64,000 nt of DNA from Shouchella clausii (GTDB lineage: Bacteria > Bacillota > Bacilli > Bacillales > Bacillaceae_D), in contig NZ_CP019985.1 of assembly GCF_002250115.1 (NCBI RefSeq), forward strand, positions 620,001 to 684,000. The letters run 5' to 3'. Every line of letters starts with the position of its first letter. The first letter of the stretch is position 1. Under the pieces are notes generated by a model that saw nothing but the letters and a program-made list of their open reading frames with translations, had not been told where the DNA came from and did not search any database. Shown one piece after another: positions 26,957 through 34,870 of this stretch. The position numbers and the translations under genes are program-made.

Positions 26957-27709
26957 TTGAACGTGAATAAAAAAGGCACTGACCAGTCGCTCCATGCTTA
27001 CGTTAAACAAGAGTTAGTTACCGCCATCCAACAAGGAGTTTATCCCGTTAAATCCCAGCTGCCAACTGAGGCAGAACTGTGCAAGATGTATGATGTTAGC
27101 CGAACGACGATCCGAAATGCACTACAGCAACTTGTCATCGATGGGTATGTAGAACGTATCCAAGGGCGAGGCACCTTTGTCGCCAGCAGAAGGGTCAAGC
27201 AAACGTTATCTGCAACGCAAGGGAATTATCGGGAGCAATTGCAATTGCAAGGAAAAAAACCAAAAATACAAGTGATCGATTTGAAAGTCGTTCCTTCTGA
27301 TGAGTTCTTGTCTGCCATGCTTGAAATCGAAGAAAATGAGCCTGTCCACCGCCTTGAACGAATCCGTTATGCAGACGACGCCCCCTTACAATACGAAATC
27401 GCTTATTTGCCTTGGCGCAAGACGACTTGGCTAACGAAAGAAGGGGGAGAACACTCACTCTATCAACTACTGCAAAGCCAGCCGGATCTCTCGCTTCACC
27501 AGACAAAAGAACATTTGCATATCGCCCTCGCAGATGAAGAAGTAGCCGCAAAGCTAGGGATTTCAGTTGGCGACCCTTGCATTCAAATTGAAACACACGC
27601 TTATTTAGCCGACGAGTCTAAAATCGAATATTCAATCGCTTATTTCCATGGAGAAAAAGCTAGTTTTACGATTGAACGAAATTATCAAAAACCGACCAAG
27701 ACTTGTTAA
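26957..27709 (+). CDS. GntR-family regulator with UTRA domain, probable chitobiose-regulon repressor
   Basis: A 250-residue HutC/GntR-type repressor. The winged helix covers residues about 10-75 (LPTEAELCKMYDVSRTTIRN, then IQGRGTFVAS). The UTRA ligand domain follows (LERIRYADDAPLQYEIAYLP and a C-terminal YSIAYFHGEKASFTIERN). UTRA domains bind sugar phosphates. Position between the chitinase and the chitobiose operon and shared GTARTWACAR motifs before all three units point to control of both. The TTG start has AAAGGAG 9 bases upstream. Its stop overlaps the convergent chbG stop inside a shared terminator. Confidence 0.85.
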   Translation: MNVNKKGTDQSLHAYVKQELVTAIQQGVYPVKSQLPTEAELCKMYDVSRTTIRNALQQLVIDGYVERIQGRGTFVASRRVKQTLSATQGNYREQLQLQGKKPKIQVIDLKVVPSDEFLSAMLEIEENEPVHRLERIRYADDAPLQYEIAYLPWRKTTWLTKEGGEHSLYQLLQSQPDLSLHQTKEHLHIALADEEVAAKLGISVGDPCIQIETHAYLADESKIEYSIAYFHGEKASFTIERNYQKPTKTC

Positions 27710-27730
27710 GTCTGAGTCGGTTCGTTTTTT
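27688..27730 (+). terminator. Terminator overlapping two convergent stop codons
   Basis: AACCGAC..AAGACTT and AAGTCT..GTCGGTT pair across a 3-base loop, followed by CGTTTTTT. The stop codons of the GntR gene and of chbG both lie in the loop region, so coding sequence itself forms the stem. Confidence 0.75.
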
Positions 27731-28437
27731 CCAAGCAAGTGTCCTACCGTTTGTTTCACTTGTGTCAAAATCCTAAGCTCCCGGGCACGGTCGTCAACAT
27801 AGGAAGAATATTTCCTTAACGTTTCATCTATGTATGCTGGGTGGCACATCACTTCAATGGTCCCATCATACCCTTTGTATTGTTGGGATAGTTCAGCAAA
27901 ATAGGCCTCGTTTACGCCTTCTTTATAAAAGTTTGTATCGAGTAGATCAGACCAGAAGCGAATGCCAGCAGGTGCTTGTTTAAAGCCAGTCCTTACAGGC
28001 AGGTCATACGTTTGTGCAAGGTGCTTGATCACTGGGATGACAGGCTCCCACGTATGGATGTGGTGGTGGCTGTCAAGGTGCGAAGGCGTGATCCCTTTTG
28101 TATAGAATTGTTGAATTTGTGCGTTCCACTCTTTCTCCACTTCCTCCACGTTGATCTCATGTGTTGCTCGCCGAAATTGACTAGTAAGACGAAACTCGCC
28201 TTGTTGGTTGATTAATGTAGGGCAGTCCGACGTTAAGGGAACGCCGCAAGTCAAAGTTAAATGAACACCCACTTGCAAATCGGGATAATGCTCCATTAGT
28301 TGGAAGGCATGGTCTGTTGCAGGCATGTTTGTAAGCATAGTCGTTGATGTGACGATTCCTAGTTCATGGGCGTCCACAATCCCGTAATTGACACCACGGG
28401 ATAGTCCAAAATCATCTGCATTTACAATCAGCTTCAC
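27706..28437 (-). CDS. chbG: Chitooligosaccharide deacetylase, ChbG/YdjC family
   Basis: A 243-residue YdjC-family carbohydrate deacetylase. The metal-binding NADDFG at the start, SHHHIHTW (with HLDS before it) in the middle and VMCHPAYID near the end are family markers. ChbG removes an acetyl group from diacetylchitobiose 6-phosphate so that the GH4 enzyme can cleave it. It is transcribed divergently from the licH/chb operon, sharing its operator region. Confidence 0.9.
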   Translation of the reverse strand: MKLIVNADDFGLSRGVNYGIVDAHELGIVTSTTMLTNMPATDHAFQLMEHYPDLQVGVHLTLTCGVPLTSDCPTLINQQGEFRLTSQFRRATHEINVEEVEKEWNAQIQQFYTKGITPSHLDSHHHIHTWEPVIPVIKHLAQTYDLPVRTGFKQAPAGIRFWSDLLDTNFYKEGVNEAYFAELSQQYKGYDGTIEVMCHPAYIDETLRKYSSYVDDRARELRILTQVKQTVGHLLGKNEPTQT

Positions 28438-28486
28438 GGTATGATCCTCCTCTTACTCTTTTTTTCTTCTCTATTATATCACAAAG

Positions 28487-28566
28487 TTGTAATTACGTAT
28501 AAAAACAACCACTTGAATAAGTAGTTACAAATTTAAGTTGATTAGTAATTACAAATGTGATATATA
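28487..28566 (+). promoter_or_regulatory. Divergent chb operator/promoter with three GTARTWACAR copies
   Basis: Three motif copies lie between chbG and the GH4 gene: 28487-28496 (minus), 28521-28530 and 28545-28554 (plus). The last one sits inside the 17-base spacer between TTGATT (28538-28543) and TATATA (28561-28566), the promoter reading rightward. A TATAAT box for chbG lies at 28478-28473 on the minus strand. The copies on the plus strand are 24 bp apart. Confidence 0.7.
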
Positions 28567-28574
28567 TGGTTTAG

Positions 28575-28588
28575 AGGAAGCGCTTTCT
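28575..28588 (+). promoter_or_regulatory. cre-like site at the chb operon start
   Basis: A sequence centred on AAGCGCTT fits cre at about 11 of 14 positions. It lies just downstream of the -10 box, the usual roadblock position for CcpA. Confidence 0.45.
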
Positions 28589-28611
28589 CTGTGATCAAGG
28601 GAGGAGAAAAC

Positions 28612-29940
28612 ATGTCACTTAAAGTCGTTATCATCGGTGGTGGGTCGAGTTATACCCCTGAAATTATTGAAGGATTTATTGATCGGTATGAACGAGTGCC
28701 CGTTAGCGAAATCGTTCTTGTCGATATTGATGCCGGCGCTAGAAAATTAGCGATTGTCGAAGCGTTATCAAAACGAATGATCGAGAAATCAGGCTATCCC
28801 ATCCACGTGCGCAGCTCATTTAACCGGCAGCACGCTTTAGAAAATGCTGACTTTGTTACGACGCAAATACGAGTAGGCGGGTTGGAAGCAAGAGAAAAGG
28901 ACGAGCGAATTCCATTAGAGCATGGGCTAGTCGGCCAGGAAACGAATGGAGCAGGCGGCGTATTTAAAGCGTTTCGCACCATTCCCGTTTTGCTTGAGAT
29001 TGCCAATGACATTCATAAGATTTGCCCGCAAGCGTGGATGATTAATTTTACCAACCCAGCAGGCATCGTGACGGAGGCGTTGCTCCACCATAGCCTCCAT
29101 AAAAAAGTAATTGGCGTATGCAACATTCCATTCAATATGAAAACAGGAATTGCGGAAATGTTCTCCTGCCCTGTGGAACAAGTGGAGATCGAGTTTATCG
29201 GGATGAATCATTTTGTCTTTGGAAAGCGTGTTTTTATTCGTGGCGAAGACCGCACCAATGAAGCATTAGCAAAACTCACAGCGGACAATGTCCATTACTC
29301 TCCTGCCAACATTGTCTCTCTTGGATGGTCTAAGGCGTTTGTTACGGCAATACAGCTGCTTCCAAACCCGTATCACATGTATTATTTCCAAAAGGAGGAG
29401 GTGCTGAAAAGGGATCTTGCTGCCTTTAGGGAACATGGGACGAGGGCGCAAATCGTCAAACAAGTTGAAAAGTCGCTTTTCCACACGTATGAAAATCCAG
29501 CATTGTCAGAAAAGCCAAAAGAACTGGAACAGCGCGGCGGGGCTTATTACAGCGAAGCAGCGTGCAACTTAGTAGAAAGTCTTCATACCAATAAACAAGA
29601 TATTCAAACAGTGAACACACGTAATAATGGAAGTATCCGAGATTTGCCTGATGATGCAGTCGTTGAAATCAATGCTGTCATTACGAAAGAAGGCCCTAGG
29701 CCTCTTGCTGTTGGAAACATCCCTCTACAAGTCAAAGGAATCATTTCGCAAATGAAAGCGTTCGAACAGCTTGTCGTTAAAGCTGCATTGTCCGGCGATT
29801 ATTACGATGCGTACAATGCGCTTGTTATGAACCCACTCGTTGCCGATGAGAAAAAAGCCAAGGCCATTTTAGACAAACTGCTTGAAGCCCATAAAGACCA
29901 CTTACCACAATTTTATCGTAAAGGAGTTGTTAGCCAATGA
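28612..29940 (+). CDS. GH4 6-phospho-beta-glucosidase / diacetylchitobiose-6-phosphate hydrolase
   Basis: A 442-residue family 4 glycosidase that uses NAD and Mn. The nucleotide-binding start VVIIGGGSSYTPEIIEGF, GVCNIPFNM with the metal-binding Cys and IGMNHFVFG with the metal-binding His are visible. In this setting it most likely hydrolyses deacetylated chitobiose 6-phosphate (ChbF role); cellobiose or other 6-phospho-beta-glucosides (LicH role) are the alternative. ATG 28612 has GGAGGAG 6 bases before it. The stop overlaps the IIC start (ATGA). Confidence 0.9.
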   Translation: MSLKVVIIGGGSSYTPEIIEGFIDRYERVPVSEIVLVDIDAGARKLAIVEALSKRMIEKSGYPIHVRSSFNRQHALENADFVTTQIRVGGLEAREKDERIPLEHGLVGQETNGAGGVFKAFRTIPVLLEIANDIHKICPQAWMINFTNPAGIVTEALLHHSLHKKVIGVCNIPFNMKTGIAEMFSCPVEQVEIEFIGMNHFVFGKRVFIRGEDRTNEALAKLTADNVHYSPANIVSLGWSKAFVTAIQLLPNPYHMYYFQKEEVLKRDLAAFREHGTRAQIVKQVEKSLFHTYENPALSEKPKELEQRGGAYYSEAACNLVESLHTNKQDIQTVNTRNNGSIRDLPDDAVVEINAVITKEGPRPLAVGNIPLQVKGIISQMKAFEQLVVKAALSGDYYDAYNALVMNPLVADEKKAKAILDKLLEAHKDHLPQFYRKGVVSQ

Positions 29941-31250
29941 ATCCAGTGATGCAGTGGATGGAGAAACATTTTATTCCGATTGCGGGACGGATCGGTTCAC
30001 AACGTCACTTAGTTGCGATTCGCGACGGTTTTGTCGCGATCATGCCGTTAATCATTATTGGCTCATTCGCTGTCTTGATTAACAATTTGCCTATCGCGTT
30101 TTTCCAAAACTTTATGGCCGACCTATTCGGCGAAAGCTGGACAACGCTTGGCGGCAACATCTGGGATGGGTCGTTTGCGATCCTTTCATTGCTTGTCGTG
30201 GCAGGAATTAGTTACAATTTAGCTAAGTCTTATGATGTGGATGCTCTGTCTGCTGCACTTCTTGCTGTTGGCTGCTATATCATTTTGACGCCAACGACGG
30301 ATGATTGGGGACTATCATTCGCTTGGACGGGAGCGCAAGGTCTGTTTGTCGGTGTATTGACGGCAGTTATTGTAACGGAGCTTTTCCGGCTTTTGTATCA
30401 CTCGAAATTTACCATTAACATGCCTGAAGGCGTCCCGACTGGCGTTGTCAAATCTTTCCGCGCCCTTATCCCTGCCGCTGTCACTCTCATTCTTGTCTCC
30501 AGCCTGCAAATGTTGATCACGGCGTTGACAGACGGCAGCATTCACGAACTCGTCTTTGAGGTCATTCAACAACCATTGCAAGCATTAGGAAATACGCTAC
30601 CTGCCGCATTTATCATTACCTTTTTGAATCAGTTGCTTTGGTTTTTCGGTTTGCACGGCACAAACATCTTAGGACCAGTCATCGATTCGATCTACCTTCC
30701 TTTGCTCGAAGAGAACATTCGTTTATTTGCAGAAGGCACTAGTGCAGCCGATGTCCCTTACATTGTTACGAAACCATTTTTAGACGCCTATGTATTCATG
30801 GGCGGCTCAGGTACGACACTTGCCTTAATTGCCGCCATCTTTCTTGTAAGCGCGTCCAAACATTATCGAACGATTGGGAAATTATCAGCACCAGCCGGGG
30901 TGTTTAATATTAACGAGCCCGTGCTATTCGGCTTGCCTGTCGTGCTAAATCCCTTGATGCTCATCCCATTTTTAACGGTTCCCGTACTTTTAACACTCAC
31001 ATCCTATCTCGCTATTGCCAGCGGACTTGTGCCAAGGACTGTTGCCCTTGTCCCTTGGACGACGCCGCCCTTCATTAGCGGCTATTTGGTGACAGGAGGA
31101 TCATTTGCTGGCGTCGTGCTCCAGCTTTTTAACATCACTCTTGCGACCATTTTTTATATTCCATTTATAAAAGCGGCGATGAGAGCCGAACAGAAGAATT
31201 TTGATGACAAAGGAGATACTGGCGATGACGACACAACAAAAGCCTCTTGA
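29937..31250 (+). CDS. PTS EIIC, lactose/cellobiose/chitobiose family
   Basis: A 437-residue membrane channel of the lactose-family PTS, with about ten helices. Family landmarks are DGFVAIMPLIIIGSFAVL near residue 25, FFGLHGTNILGP and INEPVLFGLPVVLNP. It moves and helps phosphorylate a disaccharide, here probably diacetylchitobiose made by the neighbouring chitinase. It overlaps the GH4 stop by four bases and extends over the start of the IIA gene. Confidence 0.93.
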   Translation: MNPVMQWMEKHFIPIAGRIGSQRHLVAIRDGFVAIMPLIIIGSFAVLINNLPIAFFQNFMADLFGESWTTLGGNIWDGSFAILSLLVVAGISYNLAKSYDVDALSAALLAVGCYIILTPTTDDWGLSFAWTGAQGLFVGVLTAVIVTELFRLLYHSKFTINMPEGVPTGVVKSFRALIPAAVTLILVSSLQMLITALTDGSIHELVFEVIQQPLQALGNTLPAAFIITFLNQLLWFFGLHGTNILGPVIDSIYLPLLEENIRLFAEGTSAADVPYIVTKPFLDAYVFMGGSGTTLALIAAIFLVSASKHYRTIGKLSAPAGVFNINEPVLFGLPVVLNPLMLIPFLTVPVLLTLTSYLAIASGLVPRTVALVPWTTPPFISGYLVTGGSFAGVVLQLFNITLATIFYIPFIKAAMRAEQKNFDDKGDTGDDDTTKAS

Positions 31251-31557
31251 GGAAATTTCGTTTCAAATCATCCTTCATTCAGGAAACGCCCGTTCATTTG
31301 CGATGGAGGGAGTCCAGCTAGCGAAAAAAGGAAAATTTGCAGAAGCGCGCGAACGTCTCGAACAAGCAGACAACGAATTCTACCAAGCCCACCATGCACA
31401 AACGAGTTTGCTGCAAGGTGAAGCTAGAGGCGATCAAGTTGCCCCTTCCCTTTTGTTAATCCACGCCCAAGACCATTTAATGACATCAATGACAACGAAA
31501 GAGCTTTGCTTGGAAATTATTGAACTACACAAAAAATTTGCTAAGGAGCGTCGTTAA
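31225..31557 (+). CDS. PTS EIIA, lactose/chitobiose family
   Basis: A 110-residue three-helix IIA protein. The phosphorylated His is in LLIHAQDHLMTS, and the N-terminal IILHSGNARSFAMEGVQLA is typical. ATG 31225 has AAAGGAGA 8 bases upstream and lies inside the end of the IIC gene; the ATG at 31201 lacks a ribosome site. It passes phosphate from HPr to the IIB encoded two bases downstream. Confidence 0.92.
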   Translation: MTTQQKPLEEISFQIILHSGNARSFAMEGVQLAKKGKFAEARERLEQADNEFYQAHHAQTSLLQGEARGDQVAPSLLLIHAQDHLMTSMTTKELCLEIIELHKKFAKERR

Positions 31558-31558
31558 T

Positions 31559-31855
31559 ATGAATATTTTACTCGTTTGCTCTGCTGGGATGTCTACAAGC
31601 ATGCTTGTTGATAGAATGAAAAAAGCAGCTGAAGAATTAGAAGTACACGCAACGATTACAGCAACGGCTGAAGCAGGGTTGGCTAATGAGCTTGACACGA
31701 CAAACGTCATTTTAATTGGACCGCAAGTACGCTATTTGGAAAACAAAATTACAAAAAAAGCAGAACCCTATGGCATTAAAGTCGCCGTTATCGATTCAAT
31801 TGCCTATGGGACGATGGATGGAAAAAAAGTTTTGCAACAAGCATTGGCTTTATGA
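31559..31855 (+). CDS. PTS EIIB, lactose/chitobiose family
   Basis: A 98-residue IIB protein whose phosphocysteine loop is CSAGMSTSML near residue 7. VILIGPQVRYLENKI is typical of the family. It is the last gene of the operon, with AAGGAG before its ATG, and is followed by a terminator. Having IIC, IIA and IIB as separate genes in the order C-A-B is less common than B-C-A. Confidence 0.93.
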   Translation: MNILLVCSAGMSTSMLVDRMKKAAEELEVHATITATAEAGLANELDTTNVILIGPQVRYLENKITKKAEPYGIKVAVIDSIAYGTMDGKKVLQQALAL

Positions 31856-31951
31856 ACGTTGCCGACAAAATCATTGAGGGCGTTTGTCAACATGACGCAA
31901 AATCGAGTAAAGTCTAAATAGCACAGAGAAAGGAACATTTAGCTAAAGTCT

Positions 31952-31982
31952 GGCTTGCCACGCACAATGGTGGCAAGTTTTA
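31952..31982 (+). terminator. Intrinsic terminator of the chb operon
   Basis: CTTGCCAC and GTGGCAAG form an 8-bp stem (31954-31961 with 31970-31977 allowing for the loop), followed by TTTTA. Confidence 0.7.
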
Positions 31983-32007
31983 TGTTCTCCCTGTTAGGAA
32001 CTGGCGT

Positions 32008-32721
32008 TTACTTTTGCAAAGCTTGGTTGGTTTCTACTAAAAAGGAACCAATCGGCTTTTCGTTTACCACATAATCGGCGATTGTGTCCAACGGGGTAGG
32101 ATCGCGGTTTACAATGATGAGCTTTGCCCCGTGTTCTTTCGCCATTCTTGGAAAAAGATTAGCTGGTGATACAACTAGCGACGAACCTAGCACGATGAAA
32201 ACATCTGCCTCTATCGAATGCTGCTCCGCTAAGGCAAGTACGTTTGAATCGAGCGGTTCTCCAAATAAGACAACAGACGGACGAATAAACCCGCCGCAGG
32301 AACAGTTTGGTTGGTTGTTCATGTAGCGGTCAACGTCGTAGTGTTGACCGCATTGAATGCAGTATAGCTTTTGAATCGATCCATGGAGTGGGAGTACCGT
32401 CTGGTTTACTGCTCGTTCGTGCAGTCCATCTGTATTTTGGGTAATGATCGCGGTGACCGGGAGCTGCTGTTCCCATGAGGCCAATACATCGTAGCCTTTA
32501 TGGGGTTGTACATGCTGAAGCTGCTCCATACGCAGCCGGTAAAAGTCAATAAAGGCTTGGCGATTATTGGCCATTGCTTGTAAACTCGCCAACGCCTCTG
32601 GCTTATTCCCTTTCCACAAACCTCGGCTCGAGCGAAAATCAGGGACACCGCTTTCTGTACTCATGCCTGCTCCGGTGAAGACAACCATTCTCTGCGCTTC
32701 TCGTAACCATGTTGTGAGCAA
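32008..32721 (-). CDS. cobB: NAD-dependent protein deacylase, sirtuin
   Basis: A 237-residue class U/III sirtuin. GAGMSTESGVPDFRS binds NAD, TQNTDGLH and HGSIQ hold the catalytic His, and the zinc site is CIQC followed by CSC. It removes acetyl (or other acyl) groups from lysine, classically controlling acetyl-CoA synthetase. The TTG at 32721 has GGAGGTGG just upstream and gives the usual N-terminus. It stands alone. Confidence 0.92.
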   Translation of the reverse strand: MLTTWLREAQRMVVFTGAGMSTESGVPDFRSSRGLWKGNKPEALASLQAMANNRQAFIDFYRLRMEQLQHVQPHKGYDVLASWEQQLPVTAIITQNTDGLHERAVNQTVLPLHGSIQKLYCIQCGQHYDVDRYMNNQPNCSCGGFIRPSVVLFGEPLDSNVLALAEQHSIEADVFIVLGSSLVVSPANLFPRMAKEHGAKLIIVNRDPTPLDTIADYVVNEKPIGSFLVETNQALQK

Positions 32722-32810
32722 GTGACCACCTCCATACTGAGAAAGTTCATTCTCCTCAAATGCGTTGCCCTAACCTTCCCTTCTACCATTTAGAAAGGCG
32801 AATGTGGTTG

Positions 32811-33377
32811 TCAAACACTGGCTTTTTGTTTTTCCATGAATTGCTCCATGTATGTAATAACTTGCTCTAAAGGAACCGAAATCCCTTGGGCTGGAATGTT
32901 GATTGGCGCTTCAAATCCTTGATTCATACGCATTGCCATTTGTTTAAACCCTTTTTGTTTGGCTAACACACGATCTATGTCTTTCGGAACAATGCCGAGA
33001 AAATGTTGCCCTAATACAGAGTAAATGAAGTACCGATCTACTTCCTCCCAGCGAATAAGCCCGGCCCCGGCCGCCGATGCATTGTCTACAATCCCTTCTT
33101 GGTTAATATGCAACGAAGGCTTTGGCTTCACTACTCGGTATAAAAGATAGACAAAGCAAAGACCAAAAAAGACGATGCCTACTGGCGCAATAATTGGAAA
33201 AAGCGTTGCAAAGATTCCCGCGCTCCCCGTACTTCCTTGTAACAAACTTTCCTGGTTCAGTGCCAAAACAACCGTCAACGCCGTAAACAGAAAGGCAAGT
33301 GTACATAACAAGGCCAATTTAAACGGATTTGGATAAATAATGACTTGATTTTCTTCGACTATTACTTTCTTAGACAT
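32811..33377 (-). CDS. Two-helix membrane protein of the STM3941 family
   Basis: A 188-residue protein with two adjacent hydrophobic segments (LALLCTLAFLFTALTVVLAL and PIIAPVGIVFFGLCFVYLL) and a C-terminal domain with LHINQEGIVDN, IRWEEVDRYFI and VPLEQVITYMEQFM, the pattern of the STM3941 family. Function is unknown; the soluble part resembles a PH-like fold. The ATG at 33377 follows GGGGAAG. The 33378-33642 gap holds no further gene that I can support. Confidence 0.65.
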   Translation of the reverse strand: MSKKVIVEENQVIIYPNPFKLALLCTLAFLFTALTVVLALNQESLLQGSTGSAGIFATLFPIIAPVGIVFFGLCFVYLLYRVVKPKPSLHINQEGIVDNASAAGAGLIRWEEVDRYFIYSVLGQHFLGIVPKDIDRVLAKQKGFKQMAMRMNQGFEAPINIPAQGISVPLEQVITYMEQFMEKQKASV

Positions 33378-33642
33378 GCTCAACTTCCCCTTTTCTGAAA
33401 AATCAAATCGCGCGAACAAGTGATATTGACAAAAGATCATTACTTATTCGCCATTTGCTTCATTCCTTGACACGGAAAGTAAGAATTCGGCTATTTTCAT
33501 TTTATCCCATTGTTTACCAACATGGAAGAGCTTCATTGGGAACGACAGGGCAGCGTTCGTTTTCCTAACAGCGACATAGACTGAGCGAACTTTTGATGAT
33601 AAGATGACAGCGAACAACGCGTATAAAAGGAGCACACGTTAA

Positions 33643-34605
33643 GTGGATCGATTGGAAAAATACCAGACTGTCATTTTGTTTATTGCGGTCATTGTTGGCG
33701 TCTGCCTTGGCCAGATTGCCCCGATTGCCACAAGCGCAGAAATGCTTATTCTTCCGTTCTTGCTGTTAATGTTATATGGTCTATTTTTAAACATTCCGTT
33801 AAAACAAATAAAGCAATCGTTCCAACACAAGCGCTTTTTTTGGGCAAGCCTCCTTCTTAATTTTGTCTGGACGCCACTTCTCGCTTGGGGGCTTGGAGCC
33901 GTCTTTCTCAAAGAACATCCAGCTTTATGGCTCGGTTTTATTTTATTAATGGTTACGCCTTGCACTGACTGGTATCTCGTTTTTACAGCCATGGCTAAAG
34001 GAAATGTTCCACTAGCTGCTTCCTTACTGCCTGTAAACTTGCTTTTGCAATTGCTGCTTTTGCCGCTCTATTTGCTTCTTTTTGGCGGAACTACAGAGCT
34101 GCCTTCCCTTCAGTCAGCTGCCCAAAGCGCAATGGGCGTCTTGGTGATTCCGTTTGCATTGGCTTATGGGACAAGGGGGATATTAAAAAAACGAAAACGA
34201 TTTTTAGAACAAAAACTTGTACCGTTCTTTTCTTCCGCACAGCTGCTCTTTCTGGCATTGGCGGTTATGGCATTGTTTGCTTCGCAAAGCCAGAGTCTAT
34301 TTCAGCACGCTACGCACTTATTGAGCTTGCTGCTGCCGATTTTTCTTTTCTTTGTAATTAACTTCTGCATAGCCCTAGCAACTGGAAAATGGTTTTCATT
34401 CTCTTATAAGGACACAGCTAGCCTACAGCTCACTGTTCTGGCCCGCAATTCGCCACTTGCTCTAGCTGTAGTAGTTGCCGCTTTTCCTGGTGAACCTTTC
34501 ATTGCTCTTGCCCTTGTCATTGGCCCTTTGCTTGAGTTACCAATCCTCGCGCTCGTAGCCTATGCGTTGTTGTATATAAAGAAGCGGACCCATGTTTTCG
34601 TCTAA
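33643..34605 (+). CDS. BASS-superfamily transporter, ACR3/arsenic-resistance-like
   Basis: A 320-residue protein with ten predicted helices. LLMVTPCTDWYLVFTAMAKGN matches the conserved Cys-containing segment of ACR3-like carriers, and the late LARNSPLALAVVVAA segment is a BASS marker. ACR3 proteins export arsenite, but no arsR or arsC gene is linked, and this subgroup may carry another substrate. The GTG at 33643 has AAAGGAG 10 bases upstream. It ends before a shared terminator. Confidence 0.75.
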   Translation: MDRLEKYQTVILFIAVIVGVCLGQIAPIATSAEMLILPFLLLMLYGLFLNIPLKQIKQSFQHKRFFWASLLLNFVWTPLLAWGLGAVFLKEHPALWLGFILLMVTPCTDWYLVFTAMAKGNVPLAASLLPVNLLLQLLLLPLYLLLFGGTTELPSLQSAAQSAMGVLVIPFALAYGTRGILKKRKRFLEQKLVPFFSSAQLLFLALAVMALFASQSQSLFQHATHLLSLLLPIFLFFVINFCIALATGKWFSFSYKDTASLQLTVLARNSPLALAVVVAAFPGEPFIALALVIGPLLELPILALVAYALLYIKKRTHVFV

Positions 34606-34670
34606 GCACAGCTCTTACGTTCGTATTCTAAAACAAAAAGTCTCGCCCCCTGCTGTTTTTCCCACGTGCC

Positions 34671-34715
34671 AAAGCCTATCGGCTTTTTATCGAATCGATA
34701 GGCTTTGTTTTTTAT
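34671..34715. terminator. Bidirectional terminator between convergent units
   Basis: AAAGCCTATCG (34671-34681) and CGATAGGCTTT (34696-34706) form an 11-bp stem followed by GTTTTTT on the plus strand. The minus-strand small ORF ends at its edge. Confidence 0.85.
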
Positions 34716-34858
34716 TTGGTTGGCATTGATTCTAGACCGACAAGCGTTAACCAGTTTGCAGCGCCTTTTCGACCAAAAACACTATGTGCCGTTGACCAAT
34801 ATACCAATCCGTCCCATGCCGCCAAGAAATATCGGTCCAACGGAAACCATATATGCAT
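34712..34858 (-). CDS. Possible 48-residue ORF coupled to the MFS gene
   Basis: A minus-strand frame starts at an ATG that overlaps the stop of the frame-corrected MFS gene (TGATG at 34860-34856). It reads MHIWFPLDRYFLAAWDGL, later AHSVFGRKGAANWLTLVGL, and stops at the terminator. Composition is coding-like, with aromatic and charged residues, but no family is recognised. It could be a coupled small protein or the tail of a decayed gene. Confidence 0.4.
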   Translation of the reverse strand: MHIWFPLDRYFLAAWDGLVYWSTAHSVFGRKGAANWLTLVGLESMPTK

Positions 34859-34870
34859 CACTGCAGTTTT

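Noticed and set aside
33444-33635. 63-codon frame on the minus strand upstream of the STM3941-like gene
   Set aside because: No ribosome site or family pattern; it covers the promoter side of the ACR3-like gene.
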